A DNA stretch of 64,000 nt from assembly GCA_947247005.1 (NCBI GenBank), contig OX365952.1, positions 49,208,722-49,272,721 on the forward strand. The letters are read 5' to 3'. The position numbers and the translations under genes were made by a program. This stretch comes from Spisula solida (taxonomy: Eukaryota > Mollusca > Bivalvia > Venerida > Mactridae). Each line of letters starts with the position of its first letter. Position 1 is the stretch's first letter. Under the pieces are notes generated by a model. The model was not told where the DNA came from. It saw only the letters and a program-made list of their open reading frames with translations, and made no database searches. Positions 59,051 through 64,000 of this stretch are shown here, piece after piece.

Positions 59051-59275
59051 TATGCCCCCCATGGTAGCCCAATAGTCAGAAATGGTAAAGGTCGCAGTGT
59101 TCTTAACCTTTGATCTGACCTCAACAGGGATCATCTACTGTTGATGAGCAACCTCCATGAAAAGTTTTGAAGATCCTAGGACAAACGTTGAGTTATTGAA
59201 CGACAACCATCTGTTCTACTGACGGACCGACCGACATGTGCAAAGCAATATACCCCCTCAAAGATGGGGGGCATA
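59051..59275. mobile_element. Short TATGCCCCC/GGGGGCATA element, copy 1
   Basis: A 225-bp element with inverted ends TATGCCCCCC and GGGGGGCATA. The body contains AGCCCAATAGTCAGAAATGG, ATCATCTACTGTTGATGAGC and CGACATGTGCAAAGCAATAT. A second copy lies at 60451-60675. It sits in the intron just before the last exon of the lysine-rich gene. It is non-coding and resembles a MITE I recall as common in bivalve introns (not verified). Confidence 0.75.
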
Positions 59276-59900
59276 AAAGGCAAAATGGATGAACATGTTC
59301 AAGAAACAGCAAGGTTTACAGCAAAGAGTCTTAATTATGTATTTGAGTAACATTTGAAACTACGCAATTGTTCAAAGAACAATGCTCCAGATTAGTTGCC
59401 AAAGGTCTTCAGAATGAAAGTAGTGGATTACACAATGTGCTAGACAATATAAACCAATTATAGGTCAATCAACAGTACTTGACTGACAACTAGTGACATG
59501 TCAAGCAGATACAAGCTGTAAAAGAAAACCTTAATGTCATGGCACAGTAAGGCAAGAGCCGAGATTTATGTGCAGATTTCCATTAAATCACTTGATAGGA
59601 TTCTTGTCATACAATTAATGAGTACAACTTGGATGCACTGAACAACCTCCAAACAGTCAACAGCATCTTAGTATAAAACCTAAGAAATTTCTTAAATTTT
59701 TTAAAGAACTGCTCAAGTACTTCAGCTTAACATTAAAACATGACAATCATTGGATCATTAAATTTTTACATAGGTTTAAAGCATAATGTCAAGACAATAA
59801 TCACTAAGAAAATGTGTTATCTTCAATGTGCATAAAATATTCCCTGCACAACTTTCCAACGGAGTTGAAATATTTAAGTTTTCTACTAAGATGCTTTATG

Positions 59901-60051
59901 ACTACCAGGCCAGTGCTGCGCTAACTAAGGATTACATGACGCATGTTTCGTACCTGGTGCGTAACAGGTATGAAACAGTTACGAAACGTTTCGCAACAGG
60001 TACGGAACATGCGCCACGTAATCCTTCATTAAACGCAGGGCTGGTAGGTAA
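59901..60051. mobile_element. Hairpin element in intron (about 151 bp)
   Basis: Arms 59901-59956 and 60000-60051 are inverted copies (AAGGATTACATGACGCATG against CATGCGCCACGTAATCCTT; TTTCGTACCTG against CAGGTACGGAA). The loop contains the palindrome CGAAACGTTTCG. It looks like a foldback MITE. The open frame across it is a by-product. Confidence 0.75.
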
Positions 60052-60392
60052 TATAGGAAGCATGATTTGGTACTAGTTGTATGAACTCTAGGGTACTGAC
60101 TCATGTATTAAATCTTAAAAAAGATTCCTAGCTTGGACAGCAGGTTACAATTATACCTAGCGTCAATGAAAAGTTTCACCCTATTACTTTTAATATTTTA
60201 AAATTCACATTACACTGTGTTAAAAGCCAAAGATGACTATGTTTTGACCCTACTAAGAAGTCACAGCTATCCTATTTTAACAATATTCAAATGCACACAC
60301 TAGAAAACTTTTGTATCGATAGGTCTATTGTATAAAAACTACAGAGATATATAAGTGGTAACTTTTCAGCGACGCCCAGTATATATACACAC

Positions 60393-60419
60393 CTTAGTTG
60401 TCTTTCTTTTCTTAGCATC
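60393..60419 (-). CDS. 27-bp microexon, lysine-rich (DAKKRKTTK)
   Basis: On the minus strand, TTTATTTTTTCAG|GATGC is a strong acceptor and CTAAG|GTGTG a donor, enclosing nine codons, DAKKRKTTK. Phase 0 at both ends lets it join directly to TSPKKAMKK of the last exon. Composition and phase agree with the last exon, which is the main support for a real gene. Skipping it would keep the frame, so it may be an alternative exon. Confidence 0.5.
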
Positions 60420-60450
60420 CTGAAAAAATAAACAAGGTTTATAAAACATG

Positions 60451-60675
60451 TATGCCCCCATGGCAGCCCAATAGTCAGAAATGGTGAAGGTCAGTGACCT
60501 TGACCTTTGACCTCAAATCAATAGGGGTCATCTACTGTTGCTGACCAACCTCCATGTAAAGTTTGAAGATCCTTAAGGTCGAAGCGTTTCTGAGTTATTG
60601 AATGGAAACCATTTTATACGACCGACCGACTTGACTTGTGCAAAGCAATATACCCCCTCAAAGGTGGGGGGCATA
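60451..60675. mobile_element. Short TATGCCCCC/GGGGGCATA element, copy 2
   Basis: Paralogue of 59051-59275, again about 30 bp upstream of an acceptor of the lysine-rich gene. It keeps an intact TGACCTTGACCTTTGACCT block (60495-60513), which copy 1 has lost by mutation. The sequence between acceptor and element (ATAAAACATG against GTAAAACATG) is also similar, so exon, intron end and element may have duplicated together. Confidence 0.75.
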
Positions 60676-60679
60676 ATAA

Positions 60680-63040
60680 AACTTATGATCCATGTTATGT
60701 CATATATCTCAGTTTATTTCTATGCTAGACCTGACTTGGAATCTCAAAACCGTTATGTTCTTTTAATTTTTAGATTTGTCTCAAATCTCTGACTTAATTA
60801 AAATCAATTTGAGCTCACGATTTGAGATTTTGATGCCTCAAGAGATTACTATCTCGAGTTCTAAAAGCAACTGGGTCCAGATACAGAAATTTGAAATTTA
60901 GCAATTTTACCCATAGACTGGTATTCTTGTAAAATCCAGCGAATATCAAGATTGTGGATGTATTTAATTATAGTTTTTTGTTGGAACACCTTGGTCTGAT
61001 AGCTTGTCTTATTTTGTTAGTACTGGCTACATGGGATTGATCATTTTATAACGGATTTCATTGCCGCTATGAAATGTGATAGGCAAGATTTCAAATTCCT
61101 GTGGTCCAATAAATAATGTTCGATAATACTAAAATTATCAATAATTTATACCGACATTCAAATAAATCTGCAAAACTACATAAATCTACATTTTTTTAAT
61201 ATTTTAAAAGCAATCCCCCAAATATTTACTATTTAATGTGAAATTCCTCCAAACGATTAACTGAGCTGTCAAGTGCTGGTGAATTCTCGTACCTGGCGGA
61301 ATAGTGCACTACATTCCCTTCAATTAATAAGCTGAACAGCATATTAAACAAACATGCCAAATTCAGATCAATGACAAAATACGGATCATATGGTGTATGT
61401 CCGACTAATGATTGATAAAAGCTAAGTCAAACAAGAATTGAGTGTCCTTATATACATATCAGCTAGAATATCCTGACAGATAATGACGGTAAAAAGGGGG
61501 GTCATCATCATATAGTGTTTCCCTGTTCTACAAACAAGTAAATAAATCACAATCTATTCAATATTGTTAAAGTTGAGAAAGTTTAAAGGAAAGACTGTTG
61601 GATTTGGGAGGCAATATAAACACGATGAGAGTGTCACAACATCGATGAGGGAGGTCTCTAGCCTTGCATGTAAATGTCCTCTAGTTAAATAGATAGTGAA
61701 GTCAATATTGGCAAACACAAAAATTTCATTCAACATTTAAATGCTATACTCTTACCCCTCGTATATGTACATAAAAGAACGAAGGATTATAGACTACAGT
61801 CAAATAAAACCTCACTTTACAGACCAACTTAACTTATAAACACCTTAATCCATCTGATTTTCATGGATCATTTACATTTCCAATATAATATATACGCTTG
61901 ATAAATATGAGAACACCCAAAATGAGCAGTGGCCTTAAAATGCAACATCATTGCCTATTGAATACTTTCCACAGCTAGCAACAGCATATACCACGACACA
62001 TTCACATTGGCCCTATCAATCTATGTGACACTGGAGGCAGACAAACTTAAATGTACCACTTGGGTCAACCTAGGTCTGTTAATTTGGACCTGGGGTGATG
62101 ATTCAGTCTATGTAGAGGTTTACAAAGCAATTCTACACTGTAACCTTTCACTGCCAATTATCATTGATACTCACCATTTGAATAGGTCAACAAAAAAACA
62201 TCAAATTTGATTCAATCATTAAGTCAGATGTACCTATATCAAGATCAATAACAAAACGAGTTAAAGTCGAGTGTGAAAATCTCATTGAATGTTTGTACTT
62301 GAAGGGTCGAGTAAATCATGAAAATGTAGGCAATACCAAATAAAGACAATGTTCCATATTCAGAAATTGTGTTATCAAAAAGTCCTCCAACCCACCAAAG
62401 TCAGGTCAAGTGATGTTTAGTTATTAAAAGTCAATTTCTTTTTTATTTGGCTCTGGTCGGTCGCTGGTTTGATTTACGAGTGCAGAAAAACCCAAGTCAC
62501 TGTGTATCGGAGAGTCTCAGGTAGAAGTAGGTTAGAACAAAGTCGGCTCTCACCGAAAGTAAACAAACTAAACGCTTTTACGACTCCTTAAATATGAACT
62601 GACTACTTCATCATTTAAAACACAGTGCAATATAAACAACTTGAGGCCAGCTGACCAAAGCTTACTTCTATCTAACATAAACATCAACACTGGGAAGATT
62701 TAGTGTCATTTAACCACAAATCTATACCTAGTAAAAGTCTGTATTTAACAACCTTTGAAATGTAAATAGTACTGAACTTAAAAGATACCGTAAATGCAGA
62801 GATTTTGCTGATTGATATTATCAACATTAAAACCAGCTTGCAAATAATAACACTCATCACAATCAAACATGATTGGTTATCAAGGTTACAACACTAAATC
62901 CAGTGATTATTATATCAATTACACAATGGAGACTTATGGTGAATCTTAGAGCAAACTAGATTCTTAAAACCTTTGATTACCAATATTCGATCTGGCATAC
63001 AATGACAACTATATTCTGATATACATACACTCACTGCTGC
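60680..63040. other. Probable intron of the lysine-rich gene
   Basis: No exon could be recognised between 60680 and the repeat at 63045. Small frames at 61554, 62007 and 62684 lack splice-site and motif support. Confidence 0.4.
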
Positions 63041-63044
63041 ACAA

Positions 63045-63625
63045 ACAGAGCAGCTATGGTCCGGCAAACCTGAGTACAGACAGAGCAGCTATGGTCCGGC
63101 AAACCTGAGTACAGACAGAGCAGCTATGGTCTGGCATACCTAGAAGCACAGACAGAGCAGCTATGGTCCAGCAAACCTAGAGTACAGATAGAGCAGCTAT
63201 GGTCCAGCAAACCTAGAGTACAGATAGAGCAGCTATGGTCCAGTAAACCTAGAGTACAATTAGAGCAGATATGGTCCAGCAAACCTAGAGTACAATTAGA
63301 GCAGATATGGTCCAGCAAACCTAGAGTACAGATAGAGCAGCTATGGTCCAGTAAACCTAGAGTACAATTAGAGCAGATATGGTCCAGCAAACCTAGAGTA
63401 CAGATAGAGCAGCTATGGTCCAGTAAACCTAGAGAACAGACAGAGCAGCTATGGTCTGGCATTACTAGAGCACAGAGCAGCTATGGTCCAGCAAACCTAG
63501 AGTACAGACAGAGCAGCTATGGTCCAGCAAACCCTAGAGTACAGACAGAGCAGCTATGGTCTGGCATACCTAGAAGCTCAGAGAGCTTTGGTCCGGCAAA
63601 CCTAGAGTACAGATAGAGCAACTAC
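63045..63625. repeat. 36-bp minisatellite, about 16 copies
   Basis: Tandem unit containing AGAGCAGCTATGGTCCAGC and AAACCTAGAGTACAG. Variants TCTGGCATACC and GAGCAGATATGG are interspersed. Being a multiple of three, it keeps a minus frame open with a 12-residue LLDHSCSICTLG period, which I read as an artefact. Confidence 0.95.
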
Positions 63626-63897
63626 TGTAGGGTCTTACATAGCATGGAGCAATGTGATAGCAGCTACACGCAAGTGAAATCCCTGGCTACATTAAGGTAG
63701 CGCTCAGTTTTATAGATGGCCGTAACACGACTAATACAAAGAACCTGACAATGGAACGAGAAAGATGTATTAACAACACTGGATAACTTGAAACAAGAAA
63801 TCCCATTGAAACAACCAACAGTTGGTGCCTTTGCTTATTAATTGATCAGATATTTCATTGCCTATATGATGTAAGCTGTCACAGCCAGGCACCTACA

Positions 63898-64000
63898 TTA
63901 TGACTGACTCTTTCTCCTTTTAGCTTTGACTACTCTGCGTTTCTTTCCCTTCTTCAATGTCACCCTGAGATTCAATGCACCCTTCTTACTGTTTCCCTGC
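63898..64000 (-). CDS. Lysine/arginine-rich coding exon at window edge (partial)
   Basis: The minus frame enters from beyond the window and reads GNSKKGALNLRVTLKKGKK, then RRVVKAKRRKSQS and TAA at 63898-63900. The basic clusters look like a nuclear localisation signal. The same kind of composition is found in the exons at 60393 and 58968. A donor-like AGG|GTGACA inside it (exon end at 63964) would splice in phase 0 to DAKKRKTTK, so the transcript may end here or continue to the two downstream exons. Family unknown; the rest of the gene is outside the window. Confidence 0.5.
   Translation of the reverse strand, partial: QGNSKKGALNLRVTLKKGKKRRVVKAKRRKSQS

Noticed and set aside
63124..63462. 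Cysteine-rich 12-residue repeat protein (LLDHSCSICTLG).
   Set aside because: The 36-bp unit is a multiple of three, which keeps the frame open. The array lies in a probable intron and has no exon borders.
5211..63625. Selection for stop-free strands across the minisatellites.
   Set aside because: For a 32-bp unit the chance that at least one strand lacks stops in all frames is roughly one third, so several such arrays among eleven need no explanation.

Overview
The window looks like non-coding, repeat-dominated DNA from an animal nuclear genome. It is AT-rich, has no bacterial gene organisation, and carries spliced-exon signals, tRNA-derived SINEs, a 5'-truncated non-LTR retrotransposon, a decayed Tc1-like transposase, several MITEs and a reverse-transcriptase pseudogene. 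The families (a SINE with a GATAAATAAAAGC tail, short elements with TATGCCCCC/GGGGGCATA ends, an RT of the 'GIPMGTNCAPL' type) resemble what I recall from mollusc, especially bivalve, genomes. That taxonomic guess is inference and was not tested.

About 18.7 kb (29%) of the 64 kb is minisatellite, in eleven arrays with unrelated units: 41 bp (1-3938), 32 bp (5211-5878), 38 bp (24870-27945), 32 bp (31489-32336), 32 bp passing into 63 bp (33425-35895), 28 bp (37064-37320), 31 bp (37668-43215, the largest at 5.5 kb), 63 bp (43735-44675), 32 bp (57171-57575) and 36 bp (63045-63625). Every long open frame in the window lies in such an array and is a by-product of a stop-free unit, not a gene. Three arrays show higher-order structure.

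Between the arrays lie mobile-element remains: a Tc1-like transposase relic (7434-7672, -), an RT pseudogene (17941-18900, +), a non-LTR C-terminus (30481-30744, +), three copies of one tRNA-SINE (two with target-site duplications), pieces of other SINEs, at least five copies of a retroelement 3'-end module, and about ten inverted-repeat elements. The most striking are two elements built from nested CACGTGCGCACGTG palindromes (16668-17081, 46720-46929).

Only one gene is reasonably supported: the 3' end of a minus-strand gene from the right edge to about 58926, with lysine-rich exons, consensus splice sites, a stop and a polyadenylation signal. A possible internal exon (37566-37681, +) ends exactly where the 31-bp array begins, so the array unit carries that exon's splice donor. 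A cluster of nine GTTACACCANNGACA motifs at 54271-55372 has no evident explanation and is the best candidate for an undescribed element.
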